Shown in pieces: positions 1 to 9,071 of a stretch of 17,500 nucleotides of DNA (position 1 is its first letter; each line of letters begins with the position of its first letter). The notes under the pieces are model-generated. The model saw nothing but the letters and a program-made list of their open reading frames with translations. It made no database searches and was not told the origin of the DNA. This DNA comes from Actinidia chinensis. Taxonomy: Eukaryota; Streptophyta; Magnoliopsida; Ericales; Actinidiaceae. Location: positions 3,162,965 to 3,180,464 of the forward strand of contig CM018891.1 of NCBI GenBank assembly GCA_009663005.1, in the 5' to 3' direction. Position numbers and translations under genes: made by a program.

Positions 1-944
1 TGTTTGGAAGGTTGATCAAGTGTAATTTGGGAATATTGAAGGTGTACGAACAAATAGATAGTCCAAAAATTAGATTATGGTGTATCAAGACAGATTCTGT
101 ATACATTTAAAAGCTCCTTTCTTGATATCACTTTATCTGATTGTAATGTACGAAAATGTCCTTGATTTTTGCTTGAAATATCAAGAATTAAGCTTATCAA
201 TTATCAAAGGAGCATGACTTTTTACCAAAATTGTTCGGTCCTTTGATGTCATTATAAATTGACATAAAAACTTTTATGCAAAACATTGATTTGGATTAGT
301 TAAAGCCAACTAGAAAACTTGATTAATATTCCAAAACTTTACACTATATATATATTTTTTTAATAATAACCAATTATATCCTCAGTATGTAGCGTTGGTG
401 AAAAAAAGTGATGATAGAGATTATGGGTGGATGAGGTCAAGGCATAGCCAGTGTACAAAAGCCAATGGACAGCCCACCAACAGCCAAGTGACGTGGACCC
501 TAAAAGCTCAGCCCTCCAAGAGAAGTAGTATTTTCATCCCACGACTTCAAGGAAAATCGATTTGTTTTTAACAAACGATTTCATAAAAAATTATGTTTTG
601 ATTTCACGACTTCAAAAAATGCATAAGTTTGATAAATAAGTTTTAAAGTGCTTAGATTTGATAAATTTGATTAAAAACAACTCTGGTTTGGCAAAAATCT
701 CTTCTACCACATATAAATATACACTGTCAATGCACTATACAAAATGCACTATCGATCTCTACATTTTTTTTACTTATAAAAGATATAACTTTCTTGATAT
801 TCTCCTCGTAAAACTCTGGAAATTTTTTTTATATTCTATGACAATTTTGCTTTAGTATTTGTGTATAAAAAGTTAGTTTTTTCTATAGGTGTTGCCAGCA
901 TATAATTCCAATATTACTCACATAGACTAAGACATAGGAATAAA

Positions 945-965
945 TCTCTCTCTCTCTCTCTCTCT
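945..965 (+). repeat. (TC)10 microsatellite
   Basis: About ten perfect TC units. Confidence 0.95.
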
Positions 966-1792
966 GCAGACGTATATATGAATGCATATAAAATTGGGTG
1001 CTATAATTTGGCTAAAATGGCAAGTGACAAGGAGTTGTAGGTACCAGGGACAATGATGCTTGTAGCATCCTTAATTGGCAGATGATGTGCTGATCTCAAG
1101 AAGACTAATCTGATAAGAATAATAAACAAAAAGAGGACTACTACTAAAGTAATACCCTAGCAACAATAACCTCAAAAATAATTATAAAATACTTAGCAAT
1201 TGTCTTTTTTTTTTCTTTCCTTTTTTTGTTTTCAGTAGAAAGAAAACAAATCGATCAGCCCATTGAAAAATATTTTATATTGTAACCGGTACAATAATTC
1301 TCCTAAATAGAGCTCATTTACTCGCAGTTCAGGCAATACAGTTCATTTGAAAACGCTTATTTTATATTACTTATAAAATAGCTGTTTATGTTAAAAAAAA
1401 TTAGATTACATATTCTGGGTATTTGTAATTGTCTTTTTTAGCAATTTCGCAACGTTTTTAAAATTATTTTTTTAAAAAGAAAATAACTTTTCTTCAGCTT
1501 TTTTCTGGTTGTAAATCATGTATCTGACTTGTAAATTTTCCAATAAATCGACACATATTGGATATTATTATATGAATTTTGGCAAATCAGCTTTAGCTGG
1601 TGACAACTGTGAGATGTTTACAGGTCCCATCCAAAGTGGGAATGGCTCCATAACAGTCTAAAACATGCAACTATTCTTGGGTTCAATAATTTCTAAAGAA
1701 TTGACAATAGAATCACTTCCAAATTCCAATTAATGTGTTCTAACTTCTCACAACATATCCACATAGCTAGGAGCCTCACCAACTAAAAGCCC

Positions 1793-1818
1793 ATCTCTCT
1801 GTCTCTCTCTTTCTCTCT
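1793..1818 (+). repeat. CT-rich interrupted microsatellite
   Basis: CT repeat broken by one G and one TT. Confidence 0.85.
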
Positions 1819-2436
1819 AGTTCAAGAGAATCTCAATGGGAATTGGATTGTACAGTACAGCTTAAACATTTTGAGAATTTAAAACAATTATATTGTAGAT
1901 ATCATTGAAGAATTTAATATTATAAAAAATTACGTTGATTAGATACAAATTAATTGTCGATCAATATCAATTTATATTAAAATAAATAGTTACAATTTTT
2001 TGTGCTACACTCATTTATTATTTTATAAAAAGAATACTGATTTGTACCCGATCAACGTAATTTTTTATATTATTGATTTTCACGACGGAATCTTCAATCT
2101 TAACATTTTTTTGAATCTCTTTAATATGAACAGTTTAGATCATCAAAATAGATATAAAAAAAATGGGCTCAAAAAGCTTGAATTACTCTGTAGAATTCAA
2201 AAAAATTAGACTGCAGAAAAGTCTCATCCAATCTCAATTGGCAAAAAGTAAATTTAGTAGGAAAAATTTAGTACTATAAAAACACAAGACACCACAATAA
2301 TTGTGAAATAAAGTCATTAAAGCAAATTTATCCCCTAGTAAACTTTACCAAAAAAGACATTTAGGTCCCCTAAACAAAGCCCACTTCATTTTCACTTCAC
2401 TCTCTTTAACAACTACTATTGGTGTCATCAACCTAG

Positions 2437-2465
2437 TATATATATATATATCCTATATATATATA
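2437..2465. repeat. TA microsatellite, self-complementary
   Basis: Two TA tracts are separated by a short tcc, so the whole can fold back on itself. Confidence 0.85.
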
Positions 2466-3535
2466 AATCCTAAAGATACAGACAGTGAACTCTTTTCATC
2501 AGAGCTCATGGGTCCATATCAAGAACAATTTCTTACAACTCAATTTAGAGACCGAGGTAATCACTAATAGGGGTGTGATCTAAATTATAGCTGTAGGTAT
2601 CAAGCGATGGGTTTGAATTACCCATAATATCCCTACATTGAGTAACGACTTATTTATTTTATCTTTTCATGAAAACAAAACTGCAAAATCGTTAGACCAT
2701 ACAATTTCCCACCCATCCAAAATAGTCACCAAGCCAACGCGTGGGTAGCCACCCAATTACCCAAGCCAGCTAGGCATTTTGAGCTGGACAACTCGCTTGG
2801 ATAGCGAGAAAGTTTTGTATGAAACGATGACACTGAGTATGAATGCCCCACAAGTTATTTCTTGCACAAAGAGATGATATGCATTTTTTTCATCCTTCTC
2901 ATCTTTGCTTGCTCTTAAAGAATGCAGAAATCTAAAGCTTTAAAAGCTTTTCAGTGTGGGCACTCTCACTTAAAGCTTCTTCACTCACCACTCTAGCTCA
3001 TCTTCAGACTTCAACTTTTCTTTTATTTTCTTTCATCATCTCCTTGAAATGGGTCACCACTTCTATTAAATTGTAAGCACAAGATCATAAATAGGCTAAT
3101 TATCTTCAATTTAAAACAAATTCTTTGACCTAACACAACAAAAAGTGCTATTTGCCCCGATTATGTAATCCAAGTTCAAGTCATGATAATTATTTTTTTA
3201 TTAAAAAAAACTAATTAGGGAAGAACCTTAGACACTAGATAACAATAATTTTTATCTTATCTAAAACAATTGTTGTGACCAACAATTTTTTTTTAATAGC
3301 CCAGTATTCCTATTCAGCCCCAATTAAATTTGTCAGTAACTCTAAAGAGACTCGAATTGGATACACATTAGACACAAACCAGAGACTTTACTAGAGGTGC
3401 TAATTCCATCACTAAATAAAGTGAGGAGATGAAGAAATCTAGGAAATGCCACCACTTCATAGAATCATGGAATCCAAGGTCAAAAGTTGGACCAATGGGT
3501 TCGAGTGGTCCTATCTTGGGATGTTCATACTTCAA

Positions 3536-3543
<8 letters not shown>

Positions 3544-3571
<28 letters not shown>
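3544..3571 (+). repeat. (CT)14 microsatellite
   Basis: Fourteen perfect CT units, the longest microsatellite in the window. It produces spurious Leu-Ser repeats in overlapping frames. Confidence 0.95.
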
Positions 3572-3572
<1 letters not shown>

Positions 3573-3745
3573 CATGGGTTTCTGGTGCCCACTTTTTGTG
3601 TGTACATGAGGCCAAAATAGAAAATGGAAGCACTGGTCCTTCGGTTACAGACGTGATAAAAGGGCAAAAGCAGCCACATGCTAAAAGGCAATCCCTTTTA
3701 TACTATTCAGCGGTGACAATCAAATTAAAGCCACTTGCACCACCA

Positions 3746-3813
3746 GCCTAAGGTAAAAACTGCATTCATGCTGTCTTATGCCTAAGGTAAAAACTACATT
3801 CATGCTGTCTTAT
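3746..3813 (+). repeat. 34-bp tandem duplication (2 copies)
   Basis: Two adjacent 34-base units (3746-3779 and 3780-3813) both begin gcctaaggtaaaaact and end attcatgctgtcttat. They differ at one base (g versus a in the middle). The near identity points to a recent duplication. There are no spacers, so it is not a CRISPR. Confidence 0.92.
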
Positions 3814-3900
3814 TTGAGAATCCTTTATCATCACATTACATATTTTTTTTAACAGTAACAAGAAGCATCAACAAAAGCCCTACTAAATAAGACGATTTAT

Positions 3901-3979
3901 TACAGTTTCTTGATGCGAAAATGACTCGACATGCTCTGAAAAAAAACAGAAACATCCGAATCGATATTAATGCACATTC
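3901..3979 (+). repeat. Dispersed direct repeat 1, copy A
   Basis: This roughly 79-base stretch matches 4504-4579 with scattered substitutions and small indels. Shared words include acagaaacatc and tattaatgcacattc. Confidence 0.7.
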
Positions 3980-4393
3980 TAAACCTGCTGTATAAGGCTA
4001 TAATATTAAATCGTATACAACTACTTTCGAAATAAATAAGGTATAGCGACAAAATAATTACACCAATTTACATCAATAAACAGTAGGGCAACAATTAATT
4101 AGAATCGGAGAAAAATTAATAGGATATATTTGGAGGCATAAACAGGATGCTAATATTAAGCCCCCTTTGGAAGGTACAGAGTTTAAATTAACCATTCAGA
4201 GGTTAAAAATCAAGAAGTTCATCAAGAACAATTGCAGGATTATAAAAAATCAATTCTATGATTGTATTTTATCCAATATACAATAAGACTGTATTTAGAT
4301 CAAGAACTTAGTGAGAGAAAAGGAAACTGAAATGAAAATGTTAGACAATCCAACCAGACTCTGGGTTCATTTACCATTTCTATTTCTTTTTTC

Positions 4394-4450
4394 CTCACCA
4401 AATCCTTGATCCGGGCACGTCTTAATGGGCTCACTAAATGTCCTTGAAGA
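4394..4450 (-). other. Weak transposon-like coding remnant
   Basis: A minus-strand frame reads GHLVSPLRRARIKDLVRK. It faintly resembles the P-(L/I)-x-R-A-R motif that ends some plant Ty3/Gypsy polyprotein segments. The stretch is too short to be sure, and flanking sequence gives no further support. Confidence 0.15.
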
Positions 4451-4503
4451 TTTATATACATCTTGGTAGAAAACAAGCACTACAACACAACAATAAGCTT
4501 AAC

Positions 4504-4579
4504 TACAATTGCTTTGATGAGAAAACGACTCAACATGCCAAGGAAACAGAAACATCTGAATCAGTATTAATGCACATTC
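4504..4579 (+). repeat. Dispersed direct repeat 1, copy B
   Basis: This is the partner of 3901-3979, about 600 bases away in the same orientation. The identity looks roughly 80 percent by eye; it was not computed. Confidence 0.7.
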
Positions 4580-5212
4580 ATTAAAAAAAAAGTCTCTATG
4601 GCCCATTCCCTAAAACACACTAATCACAAAACACTTGACAACAAGAAGCCAGCTGAATTTCGTGGTACTGTCTTTAAAAGTATTGTCGTGCCCTAATCTA
4701 GAAGTAAGTCTCCTCTCTTGAAACAACAACATACACTAACAAAGCACATATTTGGAAACTGAGACAAAAATAATGCAGCACTTTGTTTTGGCTAAAAAGA
4801 ACTTGTATGAAATACATAGATACTTAAAATTGCAGCATTTATGAAAAAAAAAAGATGCTAAAGCAAATGGACCCCCTGTTTTATGAGGTCCATTCTCACT
4901 AAAACAGCATAGATAAACCGAAATATCATGGTGTTTCAGACATTTACCTATTTTCGAGTGATTTCGCTGCATACCAAAACATATTTGCATCAGAAGAAAT
5001 AAGACATTAAGACTGGCAAGTCAAAGCATCAGATAGAGGAGAGAGTTACATATGGTTGAGGTAAAAGACCGGTAATGAAACAATTACAGAACTTAATGCC
5101 CGTATTTTGTTCACAAATCCTGTCTAAATTTGTCTTGAGTACAAAAAAAAAATCTGCCTCTTACATCAATATAGTAAGATTGCACTCGTTTACCATATAA
5201 ACATGTGTAATA

Positions 5213-5299
5213 CATGCAACTTTAAGCTTTCTGTAATATGCAGGCATTATTAAAGCAATCAAAAGCACAATGCAATTTATATAATAAAGTTCCACAACT
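5213..5299 (+). repeat. Dispersed direct repeat 2, copy A
   Basis: It shares ctttaagctttntgta, atgnaggcat and ataaagttccacaa with 5868-5947, with an internal length difference. Confidence 0.65.
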
Positions 5300-5506
5300 T
5301 CTCTATTTATGCCATACAACCAACTTTTGTTGGGTAAAATTAATTCGGCACATATAGAATTCCAAAAAATAATTTCATTAATAAACAATAAACACAAATT
5401 ACAAGCTTCAATTGGTTGAAAAAATTGTCCAACCGGTTGAACACTTACAGAAACTTAAATAAGAGATAAAAACTGAGCCGAGACTTGTAATCATAGTTTT
5501 CTTAAG

Positions 5507-5664
5507 AAAATTTCGCCGCATACCGAGGGTACTGTAGGATGTTGTCGATGTCTTCCTCCCAAGATAAAGCGGCCAAAACGCGTACGAAACACCTCCGAAG
5601 CAGCCTTGGCGAGCTTAAACTTTGTCTGTCTCTCTCTCTCTCAAGAATGAAACGAGTTTTCTGA
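5507..5664 (+). other. CpG-rich block, possible old exon or 5' UTR
   Basis: This is the most CpG-dense stretch of the intergenic half (gcggcc, acgcgtacg and cgccgc words). A plus-strand frame starts at ATG 5539 or 5548 and reads MSSSQDKAAKTRTKHLR onward to TGA at 5662-5664. Minus-strand frames across the block are open too. It runs into a CT repeat at 5629-5642. I recognise no protein; a relic or an untranslated first exon are both possible. Confidence 0.25.
5629..5642 (+). repeat. (TC)7 microsatellite
   Basis: Seven TC units at the end of the CpG-rich block. Confidence 0.9.
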
Positions 5665-5725
5665 TGGTTTTTTTCCAAACAATACTTTCAGATTTTAAAG
5701 GAGAAAACAAAACAAAATCCTCCTA

Positions 5726-5833
5726 GCCATAAACACCCCATCATTAGAGTGTTTAAGGCTCCATAAACTCCAGCCATTAAGGGATGTTTATGGCTGCCCT
5801 TTAGGCTGCTAACAACTCCTTTTAGAGTTGTTA
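5726..5833. repeat. Hairpin cluster with nested inverted repeats
   Basis: gccataaacacccc (5726-5739) pairs with gggatgtttatggc (5781-5794) at 13 of 14 positions. Inside, aaacac (5731-5736) can pair with gtgttt (5750-5755), and ggct with agcc. Just after, taacaactc (5810-5818) and gagttgtta (5825-5833) form a perfect 9-bp stem with a 6-base loop. Confidence 0.7.
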
Positions 5834-5867
5834 AATCTAGCTCATTTTGGACTTTCATTCACATTAT

Positions 5868-5947
5868 TTCTAACAACTTTAAGCTTTTTGTACAATGTAG
5901 GCATAATTATATCATGCAGTTCATAAAATAAAGTTCCACAATACATG
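5868..5947 (+). repeat. Dispersed direct repeat 2, copy B
   Basis: This is the partner of 5213-5299 in the same orientation, about 650 bases away. The two repeat pairs have similar spacing, which suggests that one local duplication process affected 3.9-5.9 kb. Confidence 0.65.
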
Positions 5948-7280
5948 CAAACACTAAGACATTTTAAATTTCAGTCCTACATAATCTCGGCCCACGTACT
6001 TTAGTAGTGTCAATCCTACAGTGAAACGCAAGCTGAAAAAGCTACGAAAATTAGCATTACCCCGCAACTAGACATGCTAAACGATGATTAACAAATACTG
6101 GATAAAAAGACATGCAAGAAACTATAAAAAAAATTAAGTCAAAAAAGCAACATCGACAAGCAAATTCGATCAACACACTTATTCAGTCTCCACAATTTGT
6201 TTGATTCCCAAATGCCATGTATGCCAATCACAATTCCATTTCACCTCTTTAACTTTAGAACTTGGAAATGTTTGTTTCCAACTGTCTACCTAAAGACAAA
6301 AATTTCAGAGATGCATAGTCTCAGAGAAATTTCCTAGAAGTAACTCCATGGCGGATACTGGAGAATGGATCACCAATCTAATAAAAAGGCAGAACGAGAA
6401 AAACCCACAAATCTGCACCTCTTTTTCAGATTGGACATGACACCAAATACGACCATATAAAGATGCTATCATTTTCTCCATTATCTACATACCAGTGGTC
6501 CCCATTAGCATGTTTGAGTTGTACTACTAGAGCTGCATTAGAATTCTCAGCAACAAAGTCATCATCAAGACACAGAATAAAAACACTCCACCATAACAAC
6601 CATTAAACCCAACTTCATATCGGGTGTAGGACGATTCTGCCCATACATGCATGAAATAAGAGCTAGGGCTGTAATGACTAGACAAAAAGAAATTTAACAA
6701 GAAAATCACAAAGAATGTACCACCCCTCGATGCAATAACCCTCTAAAGGATTCCACGCTATTTTCAAATCTTAACGAACTTATTTCCAGAGTCCAGATGA
6801 AAGTAAATCGGGTTTCTCTTCAAGATCAGTTGAACTACCCAAGCCCCAAAAGGTGTATATCATCGTAATCTCTTTAACAAAATTACTATTACATGTTATT
6901 TCACCCATGGTATCTTAAACTCCATAAGAAAATATAAAACCCATCATTCGGCATATTTTAGGTGCCAAAAGAAATGAGGTTTTCAAATTTAAAATGTCCA
7001 AGAAGTGGAGACAAGTCTTGAGAAACCGTTGTGAGATCTGCATTTTGTTTGTTCCTTAACCGGATGTGTATGAAATATATTTATTCCACCAATAATATCA
7101 CTACTGCCAAAAAACCAGGAATCATATTCACACATACTCGATTGGCAAATTAGAAGTCAACCAGTTTACAAAATGTCATGTCGGAAAATATCTTAACACT
7201 AGAGCCACCAATGTGTTTGGATGTTCAATAGAAGTTATGGATCCTCCAACTAGCGTGCTGCTTCCTACGATTACCATTTG
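5948..7280. other. AT-rich intergenic DNA, no gene seen
   Basis: I read both strands and found only short frames, such as a 30-codon plus-strand frame from ATG at 6350 (MADTGEWITNLIKR onward). There is no domain, splice structure or repeat end that I can support. Confidence 0.5.
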
Positions 7281-7555
7281 TTTTTTTGGTAAATGATATT
7301 TTATTACCAAAAGAGAAGAAGAACATTAACAAGGCATGCCTTTCATAAACAAAAACAGAGAACTCAACTAAAAAGAAGGCATCAAGCAAAGATCCAAACT
7401 ACTTGAAGACATAAAAAGAAATGTTCCAGTTCCTACAAATGGAAAACTTAGAAGCAGAGGGCTTAACACTTGAAATTGAGAGCATCTAACCCCAACATCA
7501 TGTCTGATTTGCTGCAATATAAGAGCTGTGGTTCTATGGAGTCCTGCCACAAATA
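7281..7555 (-). mobile_element. Probable 3' end of a LINE-type retrotransposon
   Basis: Read on the minus strand, a pyrimidine-rich stretch ends in TTTTGGTAATAAAATATC and then ATTTACC followed by seven A. The AATAAAAT plus TTACC-A(n) ending is, from memory, typical of plant L1-like elements. No reverse transcriptase frame is visible upstream, so this would be a 5'-truncated copy, which is usual for LINEs. The upstream border is approximate and no target-site duplication was found by eye. Confidence 0.45.
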
Positions 7556-8599
7556 ATTGTCATGGTATCCCTGGCTATCTTCCTGACAGGATTATGGAAA
7601 CTTTTTTCTCTAAATTTTCCAATCAACCAACACACTTCAGCCTGCCGGAGTGATGAGGCTTGTGAACATCACATAAACCAGAGCACTAATTTCATCTCAT
7701 AGGAGTACTGTTGATTGTATTTGTATTGATGGTTATGTAGTTTCCCATATTTGAACCCTATCCTATGTTTGGATGTTGGATATGTAATGAGCAAGAAAAT
7801 GGTATTACTTGCACATATTCATTTTTTTGGGAGAACCAAACAAAAATTATATTCAACAATTATATTCATTTCTTCACATTTTCCTAACCAACCAACCAAT
7901 ATAAATGAATTAATTTCTTTCACTTTGTTTTCTTTTCCTATCTTTTCCCTTCCTTGTCCTTTCCCACCACAAATCAAAGATCAAAACATAGCTTTGGTAT
8001 CAAAATCTCTAGATGGATATACCTTCTTGAAGAATTCTCTTGAAATCATCCTAATTCAAAGGTGATCAACTCACATTTTATGTTGCACCTTCTTGTTCAC
8101 TAGTTTTCAAATTTGATATAATACAGTTCCGTCATTTAATAATTCAAAAACTTTTCATGGACCGCCAAATGATTCTAACTGAAAACAGGTCAGACAAGAC
8201 ATTCAACTACAATCAGATAACTATTGCGGCTTTGGCATTCAATGGGTAATATGCCAACAAACAACATGCCACTCAATGGGTACTTCATTTGATACAGGAG
8301 GGAGTTCATATCTCCATTTTTTCCCCATCTTTTCCCTTCCCCTCTCTGGCAGAAAAAAGTGTTTTCCAGAATCATGAAATATGACACGTCCCCTTGATTG
8401 CCAGGACAAAATGAAAGATGGAGCTACATAGCAATTGGTGACCAATAGAATAGCAAGAAGGAAAAGAAAAGAGAAAAATTAGATAGTATAAATATTAACT
8501 AAAGAGAACTGTTGTAAGTTGGTGAATAGAATAGCGGGTAGGAAAAGAAAGAGAGAGATTTTGAACCATGAGCACCATGATCAGGAAAGGAGTACAAAG
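7556..8599. other. AT-rich intergenic DNA downstream of UROS
   Basis: This contains a TATA-like tataaat near 7901 followed by a long pyrimidine tract, which resembles a promoter plus leader, but no gene follows. The 104-codon plus-strand frame at 7751-8065 is low complexity (Phe, Pro, Ser rich) and probably spurious. The imperfect repeats at 8435-8558 lie here. Confidence 0.5.
8435..8558 (+). repeat. Imperfect 40-bp direct repeats
   Basis: ttggtgaccaatagaatagc (from 8435) and ttggtgaatagaatagcggg (from 8519) start two similar stretches. Each continues into ggaaaagaaa and a GA-rich tail. Confidence 0.55.
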
Positions 8600-9010
8600 G
8601 CCCAATTAGCAGGATATTATAATTTATTTAGTTAACAATGTTATATCTACAGCATCAAAATATATATACAATTTGTTAATCCGTCTTTTACAATATCATC
8701 TATTAACAGCTGCCTAACTTACCTCGCAGAAGCTCTGCCAAATGTACATGATCCCTCCACACAGGCAAACAGTTCTCCACCTCACTGTTCTGCTGTTTGT
8801 GGTTTCTCTCCCTTGTTTGGAAAAAGTTTACATAGGACTGCACGTTTGGGTATTTAATCTGCATTTGTTGGCCACCAACTGAACCCTGAAGGATCTCAAT
8901 GACAAAGAAAGAGATAAATAACTAGATTTAACTTCAGGGAAAGAAGACAAGAACACAAGTATGACCAAATACCTGAGAAAAACTGAAGACTGCTGATGGC
9001 CAACATGACA
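8600..9010 (-). other. UROS: UROS 3' UTR, possibly spliced
   Basis: Downstream of the stop the minus strand shows a plausible intron from 8972 to 8886. Its donor is CAG|GTATTT and its acceptor is a pyrimidine-rich tract ending in ccttcag. A 163-nt segment (8885-8723) follows and ends at a near-perfect donor, GAG|GTAAGT. A further weak acceptor (gctgtag) lies near 8650, and AATAAA is at 8628-8623. The extent and splicing are inferred from motifs only. Confidence 0.4.
8623..8628 (-). terminator. Candidate poly(A) signal for UROS
   Basis: AATAAA occurs on the minus strand about 385 bases past the UROS stop, at a reasonable distance for a plant 3' UTR with or without introns. Plant poly(A) signals are loose, so this is only a candidate. 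Confidence 0.3.
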
Positions 9011-9071
9011 CTATTGGACCTTCTGGAATTGGTCATGGACACTTAAAGCTTCAACTATGCTATCAACCCAT
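9011..9071 (-). CDS. UROS: UROS exon H (last coding exon, stop codon)
   Basis: This 61-nt segment starts with one base completing Gly217. It then reads [19 protein letters not shown] and stops at TAG (9013-9011). The acceptor is tttttgcag. WVDSI(V/L)EAL is the usual end of plant UROS after GLEG. It is joined across a 1539-bp intron, and the phase match with exon G (GG|A) confirms it. Confidence 0.88.

Larger units (their letters stand above)
1..3400. other. AT-rich intergenic DNA, no gene seen
   Basis: Contents are A/T tracts, microsatellites at 945, 1793 and 2437, and short spurious frames only. TGACGTGG at 489-496 has an ACGT core of the kind bound by plant bZIP factors, but there is no gene to attach it to. 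A CT-rich leader-like stretch before a seven-codon frame (3049-3069) is discussed in the findings. Confidence 0.6.
3401..5500. other. Intergenic DNA with local duplications
   Basis: This holds the (CT)14 tract, the 34-bp tandem repeat and the first dispersed repeat pair. taaaagg-caatc-ccttttа-type pairing near 3684-3703 gives a small perfect hairpin. The minus-strand frame 4990-4736 and others are short and unlike any protein I know. Confidence 0.55.

Noticed and set aside
2608..2625. gggtttgaattaccc resembling a tRNA T-arm
   Set aside because: The T-loop is not canonical, and no acceptor, D or anticodon arms can be fitted around it.
3429..3751. Two overlapping plus-strand ORFs with Ser-Leu repeats
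   Set aside because: The repeats come from the (CT)14 microsatellite. The remainder shows no similarity to a protein, and two frames are open over the same stretch.
3746..3813. CRISPR-like repeat
   Set aside because: There are only two adjacent copies without spacers, in a plant nuclear context.
7751..8065. 104-codon plus-strand ORF as a gene
   Set aside because: It is a low-complexity Phe/Ser/Pro translation of a pyrimidine-rich tract. No start context, domain or splice structure supports it.
8190..8445. Two overlapping minus-strand ORFs
   Set aside because: They overlap in different frames over a pyrimidine-rich stretch, with no recognisable motif. I could not link them to the UROS 3' end by convincing splice sites.
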